DNA of 32,027 nt, from positions 4,459 through 36,485 of the forward strand of contig PMHO01000039.1 in the NCBI GenBank assembly GCA_003156715.1, written 5' to 3'. Below the pieces are notes generated by a model. The model saw nothing but the letters and a program-made list of their open reading frames with translations. It was not told the DNA's origin and did no database searches. This DNA is from Candidatus Tityobacter terrigena (GTDB taxonomy: Bacteria; Vulcanimicrobiota; Vulcanimicrobiia; Vulcanimicrobiales; Vulcanimicrobiaceae). Made by a program: the position numbers and the translations under genes. Of this stretch, positions 21,592-29,511 are shown in pieces (position 1 is the stretch's first letter; each line of letters starts with the position of its first letter).

Positions 21592-24500
21592 ATGGGGGTC
21601 ACGCGGTACGCCGAGCTGCACTGTCGCTCCAACTTCAGCTTCCTCGAAGGGGCCTCGCATCCCGAAGAGCTGGTGAAGCGTGGGGTCGAGCTCGGGCTCG
21701 CCGGACTGGCTCTGACCGACCGGGACGGTCTTTACGGTGCGGTCCGCTTCGGCAAAGCGGCGAAGCCGAGCGGGCTAGCGGCGATCGTCGGAGCCGAACT
21801 CACGCTCGACGCGCCCGAATTGCGCCCTAAACGCAAAGAGCTCACGCAGCACGATCTCGCGCGCTTTCCCCGCCTCGTGCTGCTAGCCGAGAACGAGGCG
21901 GGATACGCGAATCTGGCGCTTGCGATCTCCCGGGCGCAGCTTCGCGGGCGCAAGCGCGACGCGCGCTTGCAGCTCGGCGACCTCGACGGCAACAGTGCGG
22001 GCCTCGTCGCACTTTCCGGCTCGTTCCAAGGGTACGCCGAAGAGGCGCTGCTGCGCGGCGACGTCGCGACCGCGCGGGTGCGCGCGGGCCGGCTGCACGA
22101 CCTCTTTCCCGGCCGTTTTTATCTCGAGCTTCAGCACCATCTCCGGCCCGAGGACGCACGCCTCGTCCTCGCGCAGCTCGACCTCGCCGAGCAACTCGGC
22201 GTGCCGTATGTCGCGACCAACGGCGTGGCCTATGCGCTGCGCGAGGATGCGCAACTGTGCGACGTGCTGACGTGCGTCAAGTACAAAACGGCGCTGCACA
22301 AAGCCGGCACGCTGCTCCTTCCCAACGGCGAATTCTACCTCAAAGGCGCAGTGCAGATGGCACGCCTGTTCGCGCCGTATCCGCAAGCGCTCAAAGCGTC
22401 GCTCGCCATCGCCGAACGCTGCCGCTTCCGGCTCGACAAGCTGGCCGGCCAGTTTCCGCTCTTTCCGGTTCCATCCCAGGAAATGAGCACCCACGCGTAC
22501 CTGCGCACGCTCGTTTTCGGCGGCGCAAAGAAGCGTTACGGCCATCCGCTGCCGTCCAACGTCGAACGGCAGCTCGAATACGAGTTGGGGATCATCGCAC
22601 GCATGGACCTGGGGGGCTACTTTTTGGTCGTGTGGGACATCGCGCGCGCTGCTGAGGAGTTAGGGGTGCTCGCGCAAGGACGCGGCTCCGCGGCCAATTC
22701 GGCGGTCTGCTACGCGCTTGGGATCACCGCCGTCGATCCGGTCGGAATGAACCTGCTCTTCGAGCGCTTTCTTTCTGAGGAGCGTAACGAGGTACCCGAC
22801 ATCGACATCGATTTCGCACATCAGGATCGCGAGAAAGTGATCCAGTACGTCTACGACCGCTACGGCCGCGAACACGCCGCGATGACCGCCGAGGTGATCA
22901 CGTACCGTACGCGCTCGGCCGTCCGCGACATCGGCAAGGCCCTCGGTCTCTCGCTCGCGCAAGTTGACGCGATCTCGAAAGAGTACGACGCTCGCGAGTC
23001 GCTCGCCGGCGCGACGGGCGGGGCCGGCGCGGGCAAAGCGGTGCTCCCCGCATCCATTCAACGCCGGCGCGACCTCGACGCTAGCTCGAACGTGCGCGCT
23101 TCGCGCGGCGATTTCTTCCCCGTCTTCGAACGGCCCGACGAACGGCAGAGCGAGCCCGCGCCGGACCCCGACGCGTGCGAACCGATCGGCGGAAAGGTCG
23201 GTGCTACGCTGTTGGAGTTTTGCCGGCGGGTCGACGGCTTTCCACGTCACATGGGGATCCATTCGGGCGGAATGGTGATCACGCGCGACCCGCTGGTTCG
23301 GGTGGCACCGGTCGAGTGGGCGACGATGGCCGAACGCTCGATCGTGCAATGGGACAAAGACGATCTGAGCGACCTCGGTCTCATCAAGATCGACTTGCTC
23401 GGCCTTGGCATGCTTTCGCTCTTGCGCGATGCGTTCAGCCTGTACCGCCGACGCTACGGCGAAGGCCGGCCGGCGCTATCATTGGCGACGATCCCATCCG
23501 ACGACAGGCCGACCTACGAGATGATGCAGCAGGCCGACACGGTCGGCGTGTTCCAGATCGAGTCGCGCGCGCAGCAGTCGATGCTGCCGCGCATGAAGCC
23601 GGAATGTTTTTACGACATCGTCATGCAGGTCGCGATCATCCGGCCCGGTCCGATCCAAGGCGACATGGTCCACCCGTTCTTGCGCCGGCGCAACGGACTC
23701 GAACCCGTCACGTATCCACATCCGAAGCTCAAGCCGGTGTTGGAACGGACGCTCGGCGTCCCGCTCTTTCAAGAGCAAGGGATGCGCATGGCCATCGAGG
23801 CGGCCGGGTTTTCGCCGGGGCAAGCCGACCAACTGCGGCGCGCGATGGGGCACAAGCGTTCGCGCGAGCGCATGGCCGAAATCTACCCGAAGCTCATCGA
23901 AGGCATGGTGCAAAACGGAATCGACCGCGCGTCGGCCGAGCAACTCTTCCACATGCTCGAAGGCTTCGCCGACTACGGCTTTCCTGAATCGCACGCGGCC
24001 AGCTTCGCCTTGCTTTCGTATGCCTCGGCCTACGTCAAATGTCACGAGCCGGCGATTTTCCTCGCGGCCATCCTCAACGTCCAGCCAATGGGGTTCTACT
24101 CGACCGAAGTGCTCGTCAACGACGCACGCCGGCACGCCGTCGTCGTGAAGCCGGTCGAAGTCAACGCGAGCGAGTTCTGGAGCTTTGTCGATGAGAGCGG
24201 CGCGGTGCGGCTGGGCTTCCACGTCATTCGCGGTTTGGGTGAGGGACAGCGCGAACGGCTCGAGGCGCAGCTGGCGCGGGGTCCTTTCGCGGATCAGAAT
24301 GACTTTGCGGCGCGCACCGGTTTGAGCAAGGATGCGCTCGAGAATCTCGCGGTGGCGGGCGCATTCGCACCATGGTTCGCAACGCGCCGCGAAGCGATGT
24401 GGGCCTTGCGCGGCCTCGACGAGCGCGAAGCTCGCGGCGAGCTCGGACGCGGCATGGAGATCGACGAGCCCGAGGCCGCCTTCGCCGCGCTAACGCCGCG

Positions 24501-24912
24501 CGAGGAGAGCGCCTTCGACATCTGGGGCACGGGGGTGACGACCGGCACGCAGCCGATCGCACACTTCCGCCCCCAGCTGGAAGCGCACGGTGCCATTTCC
24601 GCCGACCGGCTCGACGCGCAACCGAACCATCTCATCTGCAAGGTCGGCGGCATGGTGATCACGCGGCAGCGCCCCGGAACCGCCAAAGGTTTCGTCTTCC
24701 TCACGCTCGAGGACGAGACGGGTCTGGTCAACGTCATCGTCAACCCGCAGGTCTACGAGCGCAACCGACGTCTCGTCCGCTCCGCTCCCGCGCTCGTCAT
24801 CGAGGGGACGCTGCAAAAAGAGCAAGGCTGCATCGACGTGCTCGCCAAGCGTTTTTGGCGGCTCGAGGTCCTCGACACGATCGACGGCATTCACGCCCGC
24901 AACTTTCAATAA
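21592..24912 (+). CDS. dnaE2: Error-prone DNA polymerase III alpha subunit DnaE2 (ImuC)
   Basis: A 1106-residue C-family polymerase of the DnaE2 type, shorter than DnaE1 (about 1160-1200). It has an N-terminal PHP domain (YAELHCRSNFSFLEGAS), the catalytic aspartates in PDIDIDF (Asp403 and Asp405) and in KIDLLGLGML (Asp601), the fingers and beta-binding regions, and a C-terminal OB fold (KVGGMVITRQRPGTAKGFVFLTLEDETGLVNVIV). DnaE2 performs damage-induced mutagenic bypass together with ImuA/ImuB, whose genes lie upstream beyond the tRNA array. Control by LexA is shown by the perfect SOS box. The ATG at 21592 gives MGVTRYAELHC, the usual N-terminus. Confidence 0.97.
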   Translation: MGVTRYAELHCRSNFSFLEGASHPEELVKRGVELGLAGLALTDRDGLYGAVRFGKAAKPSGLAAIVGAELTLDAPELRPKRKELTQHDLARFPRLVLLAENEAGYANLALAISRAQLRGRKRDARLQLGDLDGNSAGLVALSGSFQGYAEEALLRGDVATARVRAGRLHDLFPGRFYLELQHHLRPEDARLVLAQLDLAEQLGVPYVATNGVAYALREDAQLCDVLTCVKYKTALHKAGTLLLPNGEFYLKGAVQMARLFAPYPQALKASLAIAERCRFRLDKLAGQFPLFPVPSQEMSTHAYLRTLVFGGAKKRYGHPLPSNVERQLEYELGIIARMDLGGYFLVVWDIARAAEELGVLAQGRGSAANSAVCYALGITAVDPVGMNLLFERFLSEERNEVPDIDIDFAHQDREKVIQYVYDRYGREHAAMTAEVITYRTRSAVRDIGKALGLSLAQVDAISKEYDARESLAGATGGAGAGKAVLPASIQRRRDLDASSNVRASRGDFFPVFERPDERQSEPAPDPDACEPIGGKVGATLLEFCRRVDGFPRHMGIHSGGMVITRDPLVRVAPVEWATMAERSIVQWDKDDLSDLGLIKIDLLGLGMLSLLRDAFSLYRRRYGEGRPALSLATIPSDDRPTYEMMQQADTVGVFQIESRAQQSMLPRMKPECFYDIVMQVAIIRPGPIQGDMVHPFLRRRNGLEPVTYPHPKLKPVLERTLGVPLFQEQGMRMAIEAAGFSPGQADQLRRAMGHKRSRERMAEIYPKLIEGMVQNGIDRASAEQLFHMLEGFADYGFPESHAASFALLSYASAYVKCHEPAIFLAAILNVQPMGFYSTEVLVNDARRHAVVVKPVEVNASEFWSFVDESGAVRLGFHVIRGLGEGQRERLEAQLARGPFADQNDFAARTGLSKDALENLAVAGAFAPWFATRREAMWALRGLDEREARGELGRGMEIDEPEAAFAALTPREESAFDIWGTGVTTGTQPIAHFRPQLEAHGAISADRLDAQPNHLICKVGGMVITRQRPGTAKGFVFLTLEDETGLVNVIVNPQVYERNRRLVRSAPALVIEGTLQKEQGCIDVLAKRFWRLEVLDTIDGIHARNFQ

Positions 24913-24942
24913 GTGCCGGCGCCGATGCGCCCGAGAGAGCGG

Positions 24943-25233
24943 CTACGTTTTCTTGAGTACCCCCTCGATTTCGTTCTCGGTGAAAGCGCGGAGCGTCGTG
25001 CTTCTGACGTTCCCGGCGCCGGCAACATTGAACAAGCCGGCCAGCATCGCTTGCTCGTCGGGCGCTTCGACGATCGCAACCAGGTCGTACTGGCCTTGCG
25101 TCCAGTACACGCCGAGCGTCTTGAAGCCGCGCCGCTCGTTCTCCGCGCGCGTGTCGCGCACGCGCTCGACGGTACCCTTCACGTTCTTGGCGCCTTGATC
25201 GGTAAAGTTGTAGAGAACCACATATGTCGGCAT
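24943..25233 (-). CDS. GYD-domain protein
   Basis: A 96-residue protein beginning MPTYVVLYNFTDQGAKNVKG, with the family pattern LGVYWTQGQYDLVAIVEAPDEQAM and a C-terminal VRSTTLRAFTENEIEGVLKK. GYD proteins are small, ferredoxin-like and often annotated only by domain; some accompany stress or secondary metabolism genes. An in-frame ATG seven codons upstream (25254) gives an unusual extension, so 25233 is preferred. It converges on dnaE2, with 30 bases between the two stops. Confidence 0.85.
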   Translation of the reverse strand: MPTYVVLYNFTDQGAKNVKGTVERVRDTRAENERRGFKTLGVYWTQGQYDLVAIVEAPDEQAMLAGLFNVAGAGNVRSTTLRAFTENEIEGVLKKT

Positions 25234-25333
25234 CGTGGACCTGCTTTCTCGCACGACGGAGTGCGACTCTCAATGGTGGGGCGGTATTGTTCCAGAGGCC
25301 TTTAAGGCAACCTTCGCCGCCACATGCGAGCGG

Positions 25334-25711
25334 TTATCGTTTGCGCCGCAACCCGGTGCCGGCCCGTCCATTGCCGCCCGATTGCTTCGATCGATCCAAC
25401 AGCACGACGTTACTCGGCTTGGTCGTCACCTTGCCGTAGACGGCCTGGTAGTAGCCGTCGCGCAGGTTGCCCAGCTGCATGTCACGCTGGACCGGCTCGC
25501 CGTCTCCCCGAAAGACGGTCACGCCCTTGACGAGGGCAAAGTATGCCGCAAGCCGCTCGTTCTTCCAATCCGAGATCCTCCAGCGCTGCGGGGCCATGAC
25601 GGTGAAGCCGTAGTCGGGGATCGACTTCGTCTTATCGGTGAGCGGAATCAAACGGACGCGAAAACCTTCGCACGCGAGAATCTGCTTTTCCACCGCAGCT
25701 ATCGTCGCCAT
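25334..25711 (-). CDS. Hypothetical protein, 125 residues
   Basis: A soluble protein beginning MATIAAVEKQILACEGFRVRL. The central part YGFTVMAPQRWRISDWKNERLAAYF and the segment GYYQAVYGKVTTKPSNVVLLDR have the strand-turn-helix pattern of a folded protein, and the tail is basic and low-complexity (GGNGRAGTGLRRKR). No family was recognised. It lies 26 bases after the hydrolase gene in the same direction, so the two may be co-transcribed, and 100 bases before the GYD gene. Confidence 0.65.
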   Translation of the reverse strand: MATIAAVEKQILACEGFRVRLIPLTDKTKSIPDYGFTVMAPQRWRISDWKNERLAAYFALVKGVTVFRGDGEPVQRDMQLGNLRDGYYQAVYGKVTTKPSNVVLLDRSKQSGGNGRAGTGLRRKR

Positions 25712-25737
25712 CGTCGCTCGACCTTCGCCGCCAAACC

Positions 25738-27510
25738 TTAATCGAGCGGGAGCGCAACCGTCCCGCTGACGTGAAAGGGGACCGGAACGGCGTCGAGGTC
25801 ATTGAGATACTGCGGGTGATAGCCGTAGATCAGCAAGTCGACCTGGTCGCCCGGCCGGAGCTGAGTCGAAATGCCGACCATGTTCTGCTGGTAGGTGCCG
25901 GCGCCGCGAATCGGCGTCAACTGGCTGTCGACGAGCACGGTCTGCGATCCGTTCTGATGCCGCACGCCGATGCCGAAATAGGCGATCGGCAGCGTGCTCG
26001 GAAGATCGGCGGTCACTTGCAGGTTCATCGTGGGGACGCCGGCCAGCGGTCCTCCGGCGGAGCTCGTATATAACGGTACGATGCTTTCGGGAGCGAACAC
26101 GTCGCTGACGAGCTGCGGGGGGAGCACCTCCAGAATCTCGTACAAGACGTCTTCGTTGAGCGACGACGGGCTCTCGAGGCCTGCCAAGACCGCGAGCACG
26201 AGCGCGACGACGTTCTTGCGAAGCGGTTTTAGCTCGGCTTTCACTTCGGCTATCGTCTGCGTCTGCAGTTGCCCGATGACGGCGTTTGCAAGCGGGCTGC
26301 CGATCACTTCGGTCGAGGGGACGGTCGCCGAGGTGCCGCCCACGGGAATGCTCGTGACGACGAGCCCGTGCGTGTCGTCCTGCACGATGCAATTCTCGGG
26401 GACGGGAATGCCCGAGGGCACGCCACGCAGCTTTTCGTCCAAGAACGACAGCATCATGTGCGCGGTGTCGTAGTTCGCCGAACCGCATTGAACGTGGTGG
26501 TCGATGCTAAAGCCGAACGCCGAGCCTGGCGTCGGCACTTGGAGAATCGGCAAGGTATGGCCTTGGCGCTGGATCAGGAGCCGCACGTCGTTGCCCACCG
26601 AGCGCAGGCATGCGGCATTGGCGAGGGCCTCATTCATGTTGAACAGCGTATCGCCCGCGCCTTGAACGAGGAACGCCGAGACGTGCGGGATGCCCGTTCC
26701 CTCGGTTCCATTGCAGAAGCCGTTAAGGCCGTTTGGTGCGAGGAAGTTCAGGACGCTTTGATCGACCGTCCCGGTCTGCGCCTCCTCGTAGCCCTGGTAC
26801 ACCGGACGTGCGTAACGGCCCTCGGAGGCTTCTAAGCCGGTCCCGAAGAGAAGGTCGAGCCAGATGGACTTGGGATCGCCGCTCGGGTCGAGGCTGTACG
26901 GCAAATAGTTCCAAGTCGCTGTGGGCACGATCGCGACGAAGCGCGGATCCAGCGCCGCACCGAGCAGTTGAAAACCCCCGCCGTAACTGTAGCCGATCGC
27001 ACCGACGACCGGCTTGCCGTTTTGATACGCGAGTTGCGGGCCGAGATTCGCCTGCGCCCAGTTGAGAATAGCGATGATGTCCTTGCCTTCGAAGCGCGGG
27101 CTCATCACGTGCGCCTTGCCCCCCGATCCGCCGAAGCCGCGCGGGTCGTAGCTGATGACGAAATAACCTTCGTCATACGCCATTTTCAAGGCGTAGTCGG
27201 TCGGGATGCTGCCGGCGTTGATACCGTCAAGCGACGTGAAGCGCGTGCCGCCCCAACCCGGCTGCTGGACGATGAGCGGTGCCGTCGTGTTCGCCGGCAG
27301 GTGCGGAACGAACACCGTAATGGCAATCGCAGTGCCGTCGAACGACGTGACGGTCGCATTGTACGACGTCCGCGCAAGGGCCGGACTTCGGCCCTGGCGC
27401 TCTGCGGAGCGCGTCGCGGCGACCGGCCGTCCCGGCGCGGCCGACGCAGCGCTTTGGAGGCTCGCGGCAAAAAGCCCCAACAAAAAAACGGCCGTGACGG
27501 TTCTCACCAC
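25738..27510 (-). CDS. Secreted CocE/NonD-type (X-Pro dipeptidyl-peptidase S15-like) hydrolase
   Basis: A 590-residue exported alpha/beta hydrolase. The GTG at 27508-27510 is chosen because GGGAGG lies six bases upstream and the product then starts with a Sec signal (VVRTVTAVFLLGLFAASLQSAASA, cut near AAPG). The nucleophile is Ser in GAIGYSYGGGF; the acid lies in FLVQGAGDTLF, and a His follows in the IDHHVQCG or QGHTLP region. The C-terminal third (from about LYTSSAGGPLAG) is a jelly-roll domain as in CocE and X-Pro peptidases, ending QVDLLIYGYHPQYLNDL. Substrate could be a peptide or ester. It is divergent from the K+ channel gene. Confidence 0.85.
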   Translation of the reverse strand: MVRTVTAVFLLGLFAASLQSAASAAPGRPVAATRSAERQGRSPALARTSYNATVTSFDGTAIAITVFVPHLPANTTAPLIVQQPGWGGTRFTSLDGINAGSIPTDYALKMAYDEGYFVISYDPRGFGGSGGKAHVMSPRFEGKDIIAILNWAQANLGPQLAYQNGKPVVGAIGYSYGGGFQLLGAALDPRFVAIVPTATWNYLPYSLDPSGDPKSIWLDLLFGTGLEASEGRYARPVYQGYEEAQTGTVDQSVLNFLAPNGLNGFCNGTEGTGIPHVSAFLVQGAGDTLFNMNEALANAACLRSVGNDVRLLIQRQGHTLPILQVPTPGSAFGFSIDHHVQCGSANYDTAHMMLSFLDEKLRGVPSGIPVPENCIVQDDTHGLVVTSIPVGGTSATVPSTEVIGSPLANAVIGQLQTQTIAEVKAELKPLRKNVVALVLAVLAGLESPSSLNEDVLYEILEVLPPQLVSDVFAPESIVPLYTSSAGGPLAGVPTMNLQVTADLPSTLPIAYFGIGVRHQNGSQTVLVDSQLTPIRGAGTYQQNMVGISTQLRPGDQVDLLIYGYHPQYLNDLDAVPVPFHVSGTVALPLD

Positions 27511-27676
27511 AAAGATCCTCCCAAGGGAGCGGAGTTTCGGAGAGCCGGCCGGGTTCCGTGCGGGCAAGGCACACCGAGCGGGCGAGCGTCCGTCGCCGTT
27601 TACCCGCTGCGGCACCCCCGGAAACAGCTCCTTCTTGGGAGTCGCCGCGCGCGTCGCGGCGAAACACGCGGCGTGT

Positions 27677-28678
27677 ATGCCCGTTCGGTCGATGATGCTG
27701 CCGGCGCGACTGCTGCTGGCAATCGCGCTCCTGCTGTTCGTGGTCGTCCTCAGCGTCGCAGGCTACGTTTGGCTCGAGGGCTGGTCCTGGTTCGACTCGC
27801 TGTACATGACGGTGACGACGATCACGACGATTGGAGGGGGCGAGCCGCAGCCGCTCTCCTACGCCGGGCGGTGTTGGACCATGGTCGTCATTGTGCTCGG
27901 GGTCGGCGCGTGGGCCTATACCTTCCTCGCGCTGTCGGCCTACCTGCTCGAGGGGCACCTTGGCGCCGAATTCTCTAAGCGGCGCGTTCGAGGTCTCGTG
28001 CGCACCTTGAACAAGCACTTCATCCTTTGCGGCTTCGGTCGCGTCGGGCGCGAGATCGCTCGCGAACTGGTGGCGGAAAACGTGCCGTTCGTCGTGCTCG
28101 ACATCAATCAGCCTTCGCTCGCCGAGGCCGAAGCGGAAGGGCATTTGGTCGTCGAGGGTAACGCGGCCGAGGTCGAGGTGCTACGCGCGGCCGGCATCGA
28201 GCGGGCTCGCGCGCTCATCACCGCCACCGACAGCGACGCCGACAACGTTTTTGTCACGCTTTCGGCGCGCGTCCTGCGCCCCGACATCTATATCGTCGCG
28301 CGCGCCAACCAAGCCGACTCCGAGCCGAAGCTGCGATTCGCCGGTGCGAACAGCATCATCTCGCCCTACTACATCGGAGGCAAGCGCATGGCCAGCCTCG
28401 CGCTCCGCCCGACCGCGGTCGAGTTCATCGATACCGTCCTCGAGGCGGGAAATACGGATCTGCTGCTGGAGGACGTGACGATACCTCAGGGTTCGAGCGC
28501 GCTTGGAAGGAGGTTAGGAGCCCTCGCCGGCGAGTCGAGTCAAGTCATCGTGCTGGCTCTCAAACGGAACAACCACATGATGTTCCGGCCCTCCGAGGAG
28601 ACGCTCCTTGAGGCCGGTGACGAAATCGTCGTGGCCGGCCCCCGCGAAGCCATCCATCAACTCGAAGGCCGCCTGTAG
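27677..28678 (+). CDS. Two-helix potassium channel with TrkA-N/C (RCK) domains, GGG filter
   Basis: A 333-residue protein with two membrane helices flanking a pore loop, then a Rossmann RCK/TrkA-N domain (HFILCGFGRVGREIARELV with the GxGxxG motif) and a C-terminal TrkA-C part (LEDVTIPQGSSALGRRLGALAG). It resembles MthK/Kch-like channels gated by ligands such as NAD(H) or Ca. The pore loop reads TTITTIGGGEPQPLS: residues 53-55 are GGG where K+ channels have GYG or GFG, so selectivity may differ. The start is uncertain; ATGs at 27677, 27692 and 27695 are in frame without a clear ribosome-binding site. Confidence 0.82.
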   Translation: MPVRSMMLPARLLLAIALLLFVVVLSVAGYVWLEGWSWFDSLYMTVTTITTIGGGEPQPLSYAGRCWTMVVIVLGVGAWAYTFLALSAYLLEGHLGAEFSKRRVRGLVRTLNKHFILCGFGRVGREIARELVAENVPFVVLDINQPSLAEAEAEGHLVVEGNAAEVEVLRAAGIERARALITATDSDADNVFVTLSARVLRPDIYIVARANQADSEPKLRFAGANSIISPYYIGGKRMASLALRPTAVEFIDTVLEAGNTDLLLEDVTIPQGSSALGRRLGALAGESSQVIVLALKRNNHMMFRPSEETLLEAGDEIVVAGPREAIHQLEGRL

Positions 28679-28684
28679 CGCACG

Positions 28685-29505
28685 CTAACGGGCCGCCCGC
28701 CGGAACGCGTCCGGAGAAAGCCCGGCTGCCTTGCGAAAGCACCGGTTAAAATGGCTCTGCTCGTAGAACCCGCAGATGCTTGCGATTTCGACTAAGGATC
28801 GCCGCGTGCGTCGCAGCAGGTCAGCTGCGGCGCTTATTCGCCTTTCTCGCAGATATTGGCCCGGCGTGCACGCGAATTCCGATTGGAAATCTCGAAAAAA
28901 GGTCGCGCGCGAAACCCCGAGTTCTCTTGCAACTGCACCGGCCGGCCGGGCGACCCGAATTGCCTCCCGCAAGAGGGCCTCGGCCCGCCGGGCTCGAGCT
29001 CGACTTCCCGATAAGAGCCGGGTACTTCGCGTTGCATAGCCGACGAGTTCATAGGCCAACGCCTCAACGTTCGATTGCAAAAGCCATCTGCTAAACTCAT
29101 TTCTTGGTGCAGTTGCCAGGCGGCTCGTGCCACCGAGGCGCTCGTTAACGCCAGAGGCCTTTCCGGCATGAACTCTCGCACCGCAACTTCGCCCGCATCA
29201 TCGGCGAATGCGAGCCTGACGAGCAGCGCTGACTGGCGATCGAATATCTGTGAGTGCAACTCGTGTGCCGGGTGCGCGACCAAGCTGCCCGGCGCGCATA
29301 CGCGCCAGTGCGAACCGAACTGCTCTCGGTACGATCCCTTCAGCGTGAGCGTGAAATAGGCAGTCTCGTGGGCGTGGGCCGGAAGGGTTGAACCGCCGGG
29401 AAACATGCTCTCCGTGATGAGAAAAGACCCTGCGACCCGTCGTTGCATCAGATCGCCGTAGAAGTGAGACGATCGCCGAACCGATTCGACTGCTGTGCGC
29501 TTCAC
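28685..29505 (-). pseudogene. AraC-family regulator broken by a frameshift
   Basis: The N-terminal frame (from ATG 29505) gives an AraC-type cupin sensor (FPGGSTLPAHAHETAYFTLTLKG). At about 29100 the coding moves to another frame that carries the complete double helix-turn-helix (ARELGVSRATFFRDFQSEFACTPGQYL, VEIASICGFYEQSHFNRCFRKAAGLSPDAF). Adding one A to the AAA run at 29100-29102 (minus strand) would join LHQE to NEFSRWLLQSNVEALAYEL and restore one protein of about 273 residues. It is thus a recent pseudogene, a sequencing error, or a programmed slip. It ends six bases from the convergent channel gene stop. Confidence 0.82.
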
Positions 29506-29511
29506 CGAGTG

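Noticed and set aside
24372..24956. 194-codon plus-strand frame inside the 3' part of dnaE2
   Set aside because: Out of frame with the conserved polymerase C-terminus and extremely Arg-rich.
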